Shown one piece after another: positions 21,082 through 31,837 of a stretch of 64,000 nucleotides of DNA. The notes below the pieces were generated by a model that saw only the letters and a program-made list of their open reading frames with translations, was not told where the DNA came from and made no database searches. The number at the start of each line of letters is the position of its first letter. Within the stretch, counting starts at the first letter, position 1. This DNA comes from an uncultured Rhizobium sp. Lineage in GTDB: Bacteria; Pseudomonadota; Alphaproteobacteria; Rhizobiales; Rhizobiaceae. A program made the translations under genes and the position numbers. The stretch is from positions 62,001 to 126,000 of the forward strand of contig CAMFIF010000003.1 in NCBI GenBank assembly GCA_945952415.1, given 5' to 3'.

Positions 21082-21393
21082 ATGGATACGACTGCGCACA
21101 CCGCGGAAACGCCGCCCGTTTCCGTCGAAACGGCAAAACCGGCAGCATCTGGATCCACCGATGGATCGCGGCTGATCGGAAGCGCCGAAATGATCGACCG
21201 CCTGGCCAAGGCCTTGCGGCTGAAAAGCGGGCTCGACCTGCCCCACGCCTATTTCGTAGAACAGGTAAAGCTCCAGCTCTCCGGCAGCCCGGCCTTCGAT
21301 CGGTCGCTGGAAGGAAATGCGGCGCTGAAGGCGAGCCGCGCCGCCGCCTATCATGGCTCGGCCTGCTTCGAGGCCTGGGCCATGCGGGATTGA
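21082..21393 (+). CDS. Hypothetical protein
   Basis: 103 aa ORF preceded by GGGAGG; no family recognised. Confidence 0.5.
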   Translation: MDTTAHTAETPPVSVETAKPAASGSTDGSRLIGSAEMIDRLAKALRLKSGLDLPHAYFVEQVKLQLSGSPAFDRSLEGNAALKASRAAAYHGSACFEAWAMRD

Positions 21394-21409
21394 CGGAGAT
21401 CCATGTCGA

Positions 21410-21431
21410 CCATGGCCAGAAATGGCCATGG
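21410..21431. repeat. Perfect 9-bp inverted repeat with GAAA loop
   Basis: CCATGGCCA-GAAA-TGGCCATGG read directly in the sequence. Confidence 0.8.
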
Positions 21432-21484
21432 CATCCCCTTTCGACCGTCCTACCTGACAGGTCAGTACAAAAGGAGGACCGACC

Positions 21485-21673
21485 ATGCGACTGTTCGAAT
21501 GTGGATCCCTGGTGCCGGGCTGCGCCTGGCATACGCGTGCCGAGGAAGATGCCGAAATCGTGCGCCGCGCGGTTGAGCATATGCGCAGCACTCATGGCGA
21601 AGAAGTGATCCGCGAAAGCATGGTGGATCGCATCAAGGGGCGGATCACCGCGGAAAAGATCCCTGCCGGCTGA
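21485..21673 (+). CDS. DUF1059-like small protein
   Basis: LVPGCAWHTRAEEDAEIVRRAVEHMRSTHG; AAAAGGAGG ribosome-binding site. Confidence 0.82.
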   Translation: MRLFECGSLVPGCAWHTRAEEDAEIVRRAVEHMRSTHGEEVIRESMVDRIKGRITAEKIPAG

Positions 21674-21685
21674 ACCGGAGGCTGC

Positions 21686-22966
21686 TCAGATCCGGCGTGC
21701 AAAATCCTCGAGCCGGGAAAGCAAATCCTGTTTTTCGGGCGTGAAATTGCGCTCCACCCAGTAACGTTCCATCTGCGCGAGGATTTCGCCGAGCTTCGGG
21801 CCGGCAGCTATGCCCGCCGCGATGAGATCGGCGCCCGTGACCGGAAGGACCGGCTTTCGATAGGCCTCGGCGCGCGTCAGCAAGTGCTGCAGCTGAAGGC
21901 TTTCTGCCATGGCTGAAGGATTGCCACCGGCCGCGCCCCGCGCCGAGGCGACCGCGAGCCGGAGCCGGGTGACGATACCCGTCTCGCCATGACGATAGAG
22001 CATCCGGTCGAGCGCGGTTCCCGCAAGATCCGCCTTGACCGCCGGCGCCATGGCAAAGGCCTGCAGGAAAGCCGCTTCCGCCCGCGAAAGCCGCAGGCGG
22101 GTGGCAAGGGCGGCGAGCCGCTCCGGATCGGGCGGAACGATGGCGGCAAGGCGCAGCATCGGATCGGCCTCCCAGCCGAGCGCCGCACCGGCTTCGACAA
22201 GCGCTGGGATGAGATCGATCCCCCATTTCTCGCTTTCGGGAAGGATTTCCGTGAGAATGCCCGCCTGCCGCATCCAGAGAAGCGCACGGCCAGGATCGGG
22301 CGCGGCGAGAAGCTTCTTCAGCTCCGACCAGATCCGCTCGGCCGAAAGCGCCTTCAGCTTGTCGCGCCCGCGCGCCGCTGCCCGCAACCCGTCCGCATCG
22401 GGGCGGAACTGGCCGTAATAGGCAAAGAATCGGAAGAAGCGGAGAATGCGCAGATAGTCCTCCGCCACCCGCTCGGCTGCATTTCCGATGAAGCGAACGG
22501 TACCGCGCTCGATGTCCTTCAACCCATCGACCAGATCGATCACCTGGCCGTTCCGGTCCGCATAAAGTCCGTTGATCGTCAGATCCCGCCGCTCGGCATC
22601 TGCCTGCCAGTCCGTGCCGAAGGCGACTTCCGCATGGCGGCCGTCGGTGGAGATATCGCGCCGAAGCGTCGTCACTTCGAACGGCTTTCCATCGACGACA
22701 AGCGTCACGGTACCATGGTCGATCCCCGTCGGCACGGCCTTGATACCCGCCCCGGCCGCAAGCGCCATCACGGCCTTCGGCTCGAGCGTCGTTGCAAGGT
22801 CGATATCGGCCACCGGATAGCCCATCAGGCTGTTGCGCACCGCGCCGCCGACGATCCGGGTCTCCGCTCCGTCCTGGTTGAGGAGATCGAGCACCTTCTG
22901 AAGCGGGGCCGCCTGAAACCAGGTCTCTCCGGCAAGGGAAGGAAGGGCGCCTTCGGCAGGGCTCAT
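21686..22966 (-). CDS. cca: CCA-adding tRNA nucleotidyltransferase / poly(A) polymerase family
   Basis: IVGGAVRNSLMGYPVADIDLATTL, RRDLTINGLYAD, DYLRILRFFRF. Confidence 0.92.
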   Translation of the reverse strand: MSPAEGALPSLAGETWFQAAPLQKVLDLLNQDGAETRIVGGAVRNSLMGYPVADIDLATTLEPKAVMALAAGAGIKAVPTGIDHGTVTLVVDGKPFEVTTLRRDISTDGRHAEVAFGTDWQADAERRDLTINGLYADRNGQVIDLVDGLKDIERGTVRFIGNAAERVAEDYLRILRFFRFFAYYGQFRPDADGLRAAARGRDKLKALSAERIWSELKKLLAAPDPGRALLWMRQAGILTEILPESEKWGIDLIPALVEAGAALGWEADPMLRLAAIVPPDPERLAALATRLRLSRAEAAFLQAFAMAPAVKADLAGTALDRMLYRHGETGIVTRLRLAVASARGAAGGNPSAMAESLQLQHLLTRAEAYRKPVLPVTGADLIAAGIAAGPKLGEILAQMERYWVERNFTPEKQDLLSRLEDFARRI

Positions 22967-23607
22967 GCATAAAGCCTTTCAAACATGGTTCGCAAAATCC
23001 CGGCGGTGATACCCCAGATCATCCAGTCGCCATAGGGCATGCGGTAGAAATGCCGCTCCATGCCCTGCCAGACCGCGCTGTCGCGCTGGTGGTTGTCGGG
23101 ATCCATCAGGAAGGAAAGCGGCACTTCGAAGACATGGGCCACCTCATGCGGATTGGGGCGGATCTCGAAGCCGCGCCGGACGACCGACAGCACTGGCGTG
23201 ATGCGAAAGCCGGTCATGGCATAATAATCGGGAAGCCGCGCGACCGGCTCGACGAAATGGCGGGGAAGGCCGATTTCCTCCTCCGCCTCCCGCAGCGCCG
23301 CCACCTCGGGCGAACCGTCGCCGGGGTCGATCGCCCCACCCGGAAAGGCGATCTGGCCGGAATGCTTGCGCAGCGACTGCGTGCGCTGGGTGAGCAGCAC
23401 CTTCGCCCCGTCCTCATCGTCGATGACCGGCACGAGAACCGCCGCATCGCGCAGGTTCAGTCCCTCTATATGGCTGATCGATTCCGGGTTCAGCACATGA
23501 TCGCCGTGGTGGCGCCAGGCAAGCTCCACCGGCAGGCCCCGCTGGTCAAGCGCACGGCTGCGGAAATCCTCCGCACTGAAGGGCAAGGCAAAAGCGGCGG
23601 CCTTCAC
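22963..23607 (-). CDS. NUDIX CoA pyrophosphatase-like
   Basis: GGAIDPGDGSPEVAALREAEEEIGL Nudix box; ATGA overlap with cca. Confidence 0.92.
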   Translation of the reverse strand: MKAAAFALPFSAEDFRSRALDQRGLPVELAWRHHGDHVLNPESISHIEGLNLRDAAVLVPVIDDEDGAKVLLTQRTQSLRKHSGQIAFPGGAIDPGDGSPEVAALREAEEEIGLPRHFVEPVARLPDYYAMTGFRITPVLSVVRRGFEIRPNPHEVAHVFEVPLSFLMDPDNHQRDSAVWQGMERHFYRMPYGDWMIWGITAGILRTMFERLYA

Positions 23608-24275
23608 GCGTCACCGGAAAGGGCGTTGAGATCGGCTTGCGGCATGACGGGAAAGATCGAGCCCGCCGAGCGCAGCGCAAACATCGGCACGCCGTCCAGG
23701 TCGATAACCTCCCCCAGCGCGACGAGATCATACATGACGGCCCGCGAGATCAGCGCCTCCAGACGGCCGCGCACGAGGATATAGGGCTTGAGCTCGCGGT
23801 TCCGGCCGTGAATGACGAAGCGGAGCGGATGGTCCGCATCGGCCCGCACCACGTCGCCCACATTGGTGCGGAAGGTAAGAACCGGCTCTCCCGCCTCTTC
23901 GGTGCGCTGCATTTCCACGGCGACGAAGGGCGCATCTTCCACCCGGATGCCCACCTTTTCCACAGGGGTGACCAGATAGGTCTTCCCGTCCTCGTCCCGG
24001 CGCAGCACCGTGGAAAAGAGCCGCACGAGAGGCGCGCGTCCGATCGGCGTACCCAGATAGAACCAGGTGCCATCGGCCCGAATTTCCATGTCGAGGTCAC
24101 CGCAGAAGGGTGGATTCCAGCGCTCCACCGGCGGCAGTCCCCCGGCGCCCGCATTGGTATCGGCAGCAGCCCGCTGGATCAAGGCGGCCAGCCCCGCCGC
24201 ATCGCCCGTTGCCTGAATTCCCTCGGTTGCCATGATTGCGTCTCGCTTTATGTCTAGAACCAATGAGATAGTCAT
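23604..24275 (-). CDS. DUF1285 family protein
   Basis: NPPFCGDLDMEIRADGTWFYLGTPIGR...LVRLFSTVLRRDEDGKTYLVTPVEK. Confidence 0.9.
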   Translation of the reverse strand: MTISLVLDIKRDAIMATEGIQATGDAAGLAALIQRAAADTNAGAGGLPPVERWNPPFCGDLDMEIRADGTWFYLGTPIGRAPLVRLFSTVLRRDEDGKTYLVTPVEKVGIRVEDAPFVAVEMQRTEEAGEPVLTFRTNVGDVVRADADHPLRFVIHGRNRELKPYILVRGRLEALISRAVMYDLVALGEVIDLDGVPMFALRSAGSIFPVMPQADLNALSGDA

Positions 24276-24379
24276 TTGATGCGCGCTTGTCAGCCGTCAA
24301 CTTGCTATAAGCGACACTAGGGTAATCAGATCGGTGAAGGACGGCGATTCGCGCCGCGCACCGACAAGCGGAGACCAGC

Positions 24380-25393
<1,014 letters not shown>

Positions 25394-25396
25394 GTC

Positions 25397-26296
25397 GTGG
25401 CACCGATCGGCGAGACCAGCCCGGCCTTCGCCTCCAGGGAGGCACTTCAGCTCGCGCATGAGCGCGCGGCCCTGATGCCGGATTGCCTGGTCGAGGCGCG
25501 CCGCGTGGCCAATTCGGTCATTTCGGGCTGGCATGGCCGGCGCCGGCGCGGCATGGGCGAAAATTTCTGGCAGTTCCGCCCCTATGCCGAAGGCGAGAGC
25601 TTCAGCCGCATCGACTGGCGCCGCTCTGCCCGCGACGACCATACCTATGTGCGCGACCGGGAATGGGAGGCAGCCCATACGATCCTGCTCCATGCGGATC
25701 TCTCCCCCTCCATGCGCTACCGGTCGCGCTTTGCCCCCGTCTCCAAGGAGGCCCGCGCCCTCGTGCTGATGCTGGCGCTGGCGGAAACCCTCGCCCGGTC
25801 AGGCGAAAGGCTTGGGGTTCCTGGCCTTCTCGAGCCGCAGGCGAACCGGCAGGCAGCCGAGCGCATTGCGGTTGCCCTCGCCCATGCCGCGCAGACGCCT
25901 GCCCTTCCCGATCCCGCCGCCATCAGGGGCAGCGTCGACCTGATCCTCTTCGGCGATTTCCTCGACCATCCGGACAGGATACTGACTGCGCTGAAGCCGC
26001 TCGCCCATCGCGGCATTCGCGGCCATCTGGTGGAGATTGCCGATCCCGCGGAGGAAAGCTTCCCCTATGCGGGACGCACCGAATTCATCGATCCGGAAAC
26101 CGGCCGCAGCCTGACGGCCGGCCGGGCGGACAGCCTTGCCGAGGATTATCGGCAGGCCTATCTGGCCCGGCGCGAAACCCTTGCCGCCGAGATGCGGCGC
26201 ATGGGCTGGAACCATGTGATCCACAGCACCGACCGTCCCGCCTCCGAGCCGCTTGCCGCGCTTCATCTGATGCTTTCAGCGGATGGCCGGCCATGA
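25397..26296 (+). CDS. DUF58 family protein
   Basis: GWHGRRRRGMGENFWQFRPYAEGESFSRIDWRRSAR. Confidence 0.93.
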   Translation: MAPIGETSPAFASREALQLAHERAALMPDCLVEARRVANSVISGWHGRRRRGMGENFWQFRPYAEGESFSRIDWRRSARDDHTYVRDREWEAAHTILLHADLSPSMRYRSRFAPVSKEARALVLMLALAETLARSGERLGVPGLLEPQANRQAAERIAVALAHAAQTPALPDPAAIRGSVDLILFGDFLDHPDRILTALKPLAHRGIRGHLVEIADPAEESFPYAGRTEFIDPETGRSLTAGRADSLAEDYRQAYLARRETLAAEMRRMGWNHVIHSTDRPASEPLAALHLMLSADGRP

Positions 26297-29115
26297 GCGC
26301 GCTCGGTTTTGCCACACCGGCCGTGCTGGCGGCCCTCATCGCCCTTCCCGCCATCTGGTGGCTGCTGCGCATCACGCCGCCGCGCCCTGAACGGGAAGTG
26401 TTTCCGCCCTTCCGCATTCTTGCCGCCCTGCTGAAGCGGGAGGAAACCCCGGCGAAAAGCCCCTGGTGGCTGACCCTGCTGCGCTTGCTGCTGGCTGCAG
26501 CCGTGATCTTTGCCATGGCGGGCCCGGTGCTCAATCCGCGCCAGGCGGCCCTTTCGGCAGCGGGACCGCTCGTGCTGGTGATCGACAACAGCTGGGCTGC
26601 CGCCAATGACTGGGATGCCCGCCTGGCCGCGGCCGAAGAGCTGATCGACGAAGCAGAAAGCGCCAACCGGCCGGTATCCTTCCTGCTGACCGTGGACGAC
26701 AAGCCCGATGCGACGCCCCTAAGCGCCGCCGAGGCCCGCACCCGACTGCTCGCGGCCCGCCCGCGCCCCGTTTCCGTCAACCGCGATGGGCTGGCGGATC
26801 GGCTCGCCGCAGGGCTTTCCGGCACCGCGCCGGGCACGCTCGCCTATGTGACCGACGGGGTAAGCCTTGCCGAAGGAGACCGCAGCATCGAAGCCTTGAC
26901 CGCACTGAAGCCGGGCGATTTCCGCTTGCTCGCAGGCGATGGCAAGGTCGCGATCGCGGTCACCGATGTCCGCAACGTCAATGACGGCATGCAGGTGACG
27001 GTCTCCCGCCTCGACGCCCGGGACGCAGCCGAAATGCCCCTCACCGCCTATGACCGCCAGGGTCGGGCGATCGCGTCCGAGAATCTCGTCTTCTCGACGG
27101 GCGCGACCGAGGCGAAAACCGTGCTCAAGGCGCCGCTCGACATTCGCAATGATTTCGCCCGCCTCGCGGTCGGCACGCTTTCCAATGCCGGCTCGGTTCA
27201 CCTGCTCGACGAAGGATCGAAGCGGCGCCGTGTCGCCATCCTCGGCGGCGAGACGGCGGATGCGGAACGGCCCCTGCTCTCCCCCGTCTACTATATCAAG
27301 CGCGCGCTCGCGCCCTTTGCCGATATTTCCGAATCCCGTGTTTCCGGGCTGGATGCGGCGCTGAAGGAGCTGCTGGCAACCCGCCCCTCCGCCATCGTCA
27401 TGAGCGATGTGGGCAAGGTACCGGCCGCAGCCGCCAGGGCGCTTACCGATTACATAGAGGCCGGCGGCACGCTCATCCGCTTTGCCGGACCGCAGCTGGC
27501 GGCAGCCGGCAAGGACGATCCCTTCGCGACCGTGCCGCTGCGCGAAGGCGAACGCCGCTTCGGCGGTGTCCTCTCCTGGAGCGAACCGCAGGCGCTCGCC
27601 CCCTTTCCGGAAACCGGGCCTTTCGCCGGCCTGCCGCCGGCAGAGGACGTGAAGGTGCGCCGCCAGGTGCTGGCCGAACCCTCGCCGGATCTCGCGGCCC
27701 GTACCCTGGCGAGCCTCAGGGACGGCACGCCCCTCGTCACCATGCGCCGCCTCGGGCGGGGCTCGATCGTGCTCTTCCATGTGAGCGCCGAAACCAGCTG
27801 GTCCGATCTGCCGCTATCAGGCCATTTCGTCGATATGCTCCGCCAGCTCGTGCAGATGGCGCGAGCGCCGGTGGGCAAGCCCGATGCCGACGGCAAGACC
27901 CAACCGCTTCCGCCCTATCGGCTGCTCGCCGCCGATGGCTCGCTTTCGGCGGAAACCGGCAATGCCCGGCCGCTCAACCCGGCGCGCGATCTCGCCAAGG
28001 CGGCCGATCTCACCCATCCGCCCGGGCTCTATGGCGAGGAAGAAGGCTTCCTGGCGCATAATCTTCTGCCGGAAGGAAGCAGGATCCGCCCGCTCGATCC
28101 CGGCCAAAGGGCCGCCCCCTGGGTGAAGCGCCTGCCGGTCACCGGCCCGCAACCCGTCAATCTGACGCCCTGGTTCCTGGGGGGCGCGCTGCTGTTCCTG
28201 CTGATTGATGGCCTTGTCATGCTCTGGCTGAATGGCGCTCTCGCCCTCCCCCGCAGGCGCTCCGCGGCCGCGGTTCTTCTGGCGCTGGCATGCTTGGCCG
28301 GGATTTCGCTTGAGCCGGCACCTTCCCGGGCGGACGATAGCCGCCCCGGCGATGAGGTGCTGCTGAAGCATCTCGACACCACCCATCTCGCCTATGTGGA
28401 AACCGGCGAGAAGGAAGTGGACGAGATATCCCGCATGGGACTTTACGGCCTCACCCAGTTTCTCACCTTCCGCACGGCGCTGGAGCCCGGCGAACCCGTG
28501 GCAATCCATCCTGAAAAGGACGAGCTCTCGGCCTTTTCGCTGATCTACTGGCCGGTCAGCGCCAGTGCGCCCATGCCGACGCCGGAAGCCATCGGCCGCA
28601 TCGGCGCCTATATGCGGGCGGGCGGCACGGTTCTCTTCGATACGCGCGACCAGTCCGAACAGTCCTTTGGCGGTAGCGGTCAGGCGACCCCGAACGGCGA
28701 ACGGCTGCGCGCCATCCTCGCCGATCTCGACATTCCGCCGCTCGAACCCGTGCCGCGCGGCCATGTGCTCACCCGCTCCTTCTATCTCATGAACCAGTTT
28801 CCGGGACGCTATGCGGATTCCCCCCTCTGGGTGGAAGCGGGACAGGGAAGCGACAAGAGCGGCGCGCGAAGCAGCGATGTCGCCCCCGTCTCCGCCGACG
28901 GCGTGACGCCGATCATGATCACCGCCAATGATTTTGCCGGCGCCTGGGCCATAGACGACATGGGCAATCCCCAGCTTCCGACCGTTCCGCCGGACGAGAA
29001 CCAGCGCGAATATGCCTACAGGGCCGGCGTGAACATCATGATGTACATGCTGACCGGCAACTACAAGGGTGACCAGGTGCATGTGCCGGCCCTTCTCGAA
29101 AGGCTGGGCAACTGA
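26293..29115 (+). CDS. BatA-like N-terminus / DUF4159 membrane protein
   Basis: MSALGFATPAVLAALIALPAIWWLLRITPP start; C-terminal DUF4159-like region (HLDTTHLAYVETGEKEVDEISRMGLYGL). ATGA overlap with DUF58. Confidence 0.88.
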   Translation: MSALGFATPAVLAALIALPAIWWLLRITPPRPEREVFPPFRILAALLKREETPAKSPWWLTLLRLLLAAAVIFAMAGPVLNPRQAALSAAGPLVLVIDNSWAAANDWDARLAAAEELIDEAESANRPVSFLLTVDDKPDATPLSAAEARTRLLAARPRPVSVNRDGLADRLAAGLSGTAPGTLAYVTDGVSLAEGDRSIEALTALKPGDFRLLAGDGKVAIAVTDVRNVNDGMQVTVSRLDARDAAEMPLTAYDRQGRAIASENLVFSTGATEAKTVLKAPLDIRNDFARLAVGTLSNAGSVHLLDEGSKRRRVAILGGETADAERPLLSPVYYIKRALAPFADISESRVSGLDAALKELLATRPSAIVMSDVGKVPAAAARALTDYIEAGGTLIRFAGPQLAAAGKDDPFATVPLREGERRFGGVLSWSEPQALAPFPETGPFAGLPPAEDVKVRRQVLAEPSPDLAARTLASLRDGTPLVTMRRLGRGSIVLFHVSAETSWSDLPLSGHFVDMLRQLVQMARAPVGKPDADGKTQPLPPYRLLAADGSLSAETGNARPLNPARDLAKAADLTHPPGLYGEEEGFLAHNLLPEGSRIRPLDPGQRAAPWVKRLPVTGPQPVNLTPWFLGGALLFLLIDGLVMLWLNGALALPRRRSAAAVLLALACLAGISLEPAPSRADDSRPGDEVLLKHLDTTHLAYVETGEKEVDEISRMGLYGLTQFLTFRTALEPGEPVAIHPEKDELSAFSLIYWPVSASAPMPTPEAIGRIGAYMRAGGTVLFDTRDQSEQSFGGSGQATPNGERLRAILADLDIPPLEPVPRGHVLTRSFYLMNQFPGRYADSPLWVEAGQGSDKSGARSSDVAPVSADGVTPIMITANDFAGAWAIDDMGNPQLPTVPPDENQREYAYRAGVNIMMYMLTGNYKGDQVHVPALLERLGN

Positions 29116-31181
29116 TGGATCTCGTTTTCCAGCCGCTTCTTCCCTGGCCGCTGATTTCGCTGGCCGCCCTGGCAATCGTGGTCGTTGGCGCCATCGGCTT
29201 CCACCGCTCCCTGCGCGGCGCGGCGCTGCGGATCGCTATGGGCCTGCTGCTCGTCGCGGCCCTTGCCAATCCGGTACTCCGGCAGGAAGACCGCGAGCCG
29301 CTCTCCACCATCGTCCCCGTGATCATCGACCAGAGCCAGAGCCAGCAGCTGCCGGACCGCCAGAAGGCGACGCAAAAGACCGCGGAAGCCCTGAAGGAGC
29401 GCCTGTCGCGCATAGCCGGTGTGGAACCGCGCCTGGTGGAGGCAAGGCCCGATCCGGAAAGTGATGCCCCCTCCACCCGTCTCTTCGCCGCGCTCTCCGA
29501 TGCGACCGCGGATGTGCCGGCCGGCCGCATCGGCGGCGCGCTCTTCATCACCGATGGCCAGGTGCATGATATTCCCGCCAACGGCAGGCCCCAGGGGCTT
29601 TCCGCCCCGGTTTCCAGCCTCATCACCGGGCGCGAGGGCGAAACCGACCGCCGGGTGGAAATCGTCAAGGCCCCCCGCTTCGGCCTGAAAGGCAAGGAAG
29701 TGGAAGTCCTCTTCCGCGTGACGGATGACGGCGCCCCGGAGGGTCAGCCGGCGCGGGTGACGGTGCGGGTGAACGGCAGCGAAACCGCGACGCTCAATGC
29801 GGTGACCGGCGCGCCCACCGCCTTCCGCTTCGAGATCGGCCGAGCCGGTGCCAATGTGGTGGAAATCGCCGCAGAGCCTCTGCCCGGCGAGATCAGCGAA
29901 ACCAACAACCGCGCCATCCAGCTGATCGAGGGCATTCGCGAAAACATGCGCGTGCTTCTGGTCTCGGGCGAGCCCCATGCGGGCGAACGCACCTGGCGAA
30001 ACCTGCTGAAATCCGATGCCTCCGTGGATGTGGTGCATTTCACCATCCTGCGCCCGCCCCAGAAGCAGGACGGAACGCCGATCAACGAATTGTCGCTGAT
30101 CGCCTTCCCAACGCAGGAACTCTTCGTCGACAAGATCAACGAATTCGACCTGATTATCTTCGACCGCTATCAGCACCGCGGCGTGCTGCCGCTGCTCTAT
30201 TATGATTACATCGCCCAATATGTGGATCGCGGCGGCGCCCTGCTGATTGCGGCAGGTCCCGAACATGCCGGCGAGGATTCCATCGCGCTTACTCCCCTCC
30301 AGGGTGTACTGCCCGCTGCCCCCGATGGCATGGTGATCGAGAAGGGCTTCTATCCCCGCATTTCGGAAGAGGGCAAGAAACACCCCGTCACCCGCGGGCT
30401 TGAGGGCGGGGCAAGCGAACCGCCCGCCTGGGGCCGCTGGTTCCGCACCATCGGTGTTGAGCCGCCGGCGGGCAAGGTGGTCATGGAAGGCGCCGACAAG
30501 CGCCCGCTGCTGGTGCTGAACCGCGCCGGCGAGGGCCGCGTGGCCATGCTGCTGTCCGATCAGGGCTGGCTCTGGGCCCGGAATTTCGAAGGCGGCGGCC
30601 CCCATGCCGCCCTTTACCGCCGCATTGCCCACTGGCTGATGAAGGATCCCGACCTCGAGGAAGAGGCGCTGACCGCCTCGGCCTCGGGAAACCGCATTCT
30701 GGTGACCCGCCAGACGATGAACGGCGACCCCGGACCCGCCCGGGTGAAAAGCCCCTCGGGCCGCGAAACCGACCTGAAGCTCGCCGAAGCCGAACCCGGC
30801 CTCTACCGGGCCGAAATGCCCGTCGAGGAAACCGGCCTATTCGAGGTGAAGAACGGCGATTTCACCGCCCTTGCCCATGTGGGCACGGCCGATGCACCCG
30901 AATTCAAGGCGATGATTTCAACGGACAGGAAGCTCCTGCCGGTGGCCGAGGCGACCGGCGGCATGGTTGCGCGGATCGGCAATCCCGACAATCCCGAAAT
31001 CCCGGCGATCCTGCCGATCCGGGATGGCGCGCGCGTCGATGCCGATGGCCGCATCCTCATCCGCATGAGCAGCGAATCCGTGCTGAAGGGCGTCACCACC
31101 CTGCCGCTCCTCGGCGGCTATGCGGGCGTCCTGCTGCTGGTCATGGGCCTCGGCCTCACCTGGTGGCGCGAGGGGCGCTGA
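29115..31181 (+). CDS. Large membrane protein of the MoxR cluster (vWA/glutamine-amidotransferase-like)
   Basis: N- and C-terminal TM segments; VIIDQSQSQ and VLLVSGEPHAGERTWRNLLKSDASVDVVHFTILR; overlaps the preceding stop. Confidence 0.8.
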   Translation: MDLVFQPLLPWPLISLAALAIVVVGAIGFHRSLRGAALRIAMGLLLVAALANPVLRQEDREPLSTIVPVIIDQSQSQQLPDRQKATQKTAEALKERLSRIAGVEPRLVEARPDPESDAPSTRLFAALSDATADVPAGRIGGALFITDGQVHDIPANGRPQGLSAPVSSLITGREGETDRRVEIVKAPRFGLKGKEVEVLFRVTDDGAPEGQPARVTVRVNGSETATLNAVTGAPTAFRFEIGRAGANVVEIAAEPLPGEISETNNRAIQLIEGIRENMRVLLVSGEPHAGERTWRNLLKSDASVDVVHFTILRPPQKQDGTPINELSLIAFPTQELFVDKINEFDLIIFDRYQHRGVLPLLYYDYIAQYVDRGGALLIAAGPEHAGEDSIALTPLQGVLPAAPDGMVIEKGFYPRISEEGKKHPVTRGLEGGASEPPAWGRWFRTIGVEPPAGKVVMEGADKRPLLVLNRAGEGRVAMLLSDQGWLWARNFEGGGPHAALYRRIAHWLMKDPDLEEEALTASASGNRILVTRQTMNGDPGPARVKSPSGRETDLKLAEAEPGLYRAEMPVEETGLFEVKNGDFTALAHVGTADAPEFKAMISTDRKLLPVAEATGGMVARIGNPDNPEIPAILPIRDGARVDADGRILIRMSSESVLKGVTTLPLLGGYAGVLLLVMGLGLTWWREGR

Positions 31182-31202
31182 AGCGCCCCTCAATCACCGA
31201 TT

Positions 31203-31754
31203 TCAGCCGAAGCTGATATGGGCAATCACCGGTTCATCTCGGCGAAGAGCGATGTTCACACGATCCGGGCTATAGTCCAAGGTTAAGGCGTCGCCTTCGC
31301 GATAGATCCTCACATGATGCCCGATGAGAGCGGAAATGGGCATTTCGCTTGTCTGCCCGGTTGAACTGCCCGCGTCCCGGAGTTTCCACGGCCATGGAAC
31401 CCAGCGGTCGCCGTCCACCAGATCCAGAGTGAAGCCTGCCTCCCGGGAGTCTGCGCGGGCATGAACTCTCACGCCTTTAAGCGCATTGCCGGCGCCCCAG
31501 AAGTTCTCGATATCCAGCTCTGTCGTCAGTGTCGCCGTCACGGTTGAAATGACCTGAAGGCTAACCCCAGCCGGCTCGTCAGCCTGAAAATCGAAATCCT
31601 GAATGCCGTCTTTCGGCGGGGTGATGTAACGCCACGGCGTGAGCACCGGATTTCTCCATCCGGATGTCGGCACCTTGCCCTCCGCATGGATTTCAATTGG
31701 CTTGTCGCCGCTTTTTTGAAGCGTAAGCGCACTTATCTCCATCACTCGCTGCAT
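31203..31754 (-). CDS. Hypothetical protein with I78-inhibitor-like C-terminus
   Basis: C-terminus LIGHHVRIYREGDALTLDYSPDRVNIALRRDEPVIAHISFG resembles the I78 peptidase inhibitor motif. Likely start MQRVMEIS. Confidence 0.55.
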   Translation of the reverse strand: MQRVMEISALTLQKSGDKPIEIHAEGKVPTSGWRNPVLTPWRYITPPKDGIQDFDFQADEPAGVSLQVISTVTATLTTELDIENFWGAGNALKGVRVHARADSREAGFTLDLVDGDRWVPWPWKLRDAGSSTGQTSEMPISALIGHHVRIYREGDALTLDYSPDRVNIALRRDEPVIAHISFG

Positions 31755-31837
31755 GGGATCCTCCTCCTTGCCCCAATACACAAGAGAGAATACCACCTTT
31801 AGTGAGATAGTAAATCAACCATTAACACGCTGAAGTT

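Noticed and set aside
25483-26292. 5' extension of the 1210 aa ORF 25483..29115
   Set aside because: Overlaps DUF58 in another frame. The real start is the ATGA-overlap ATG at 26293, which begins with a proper TM segment.
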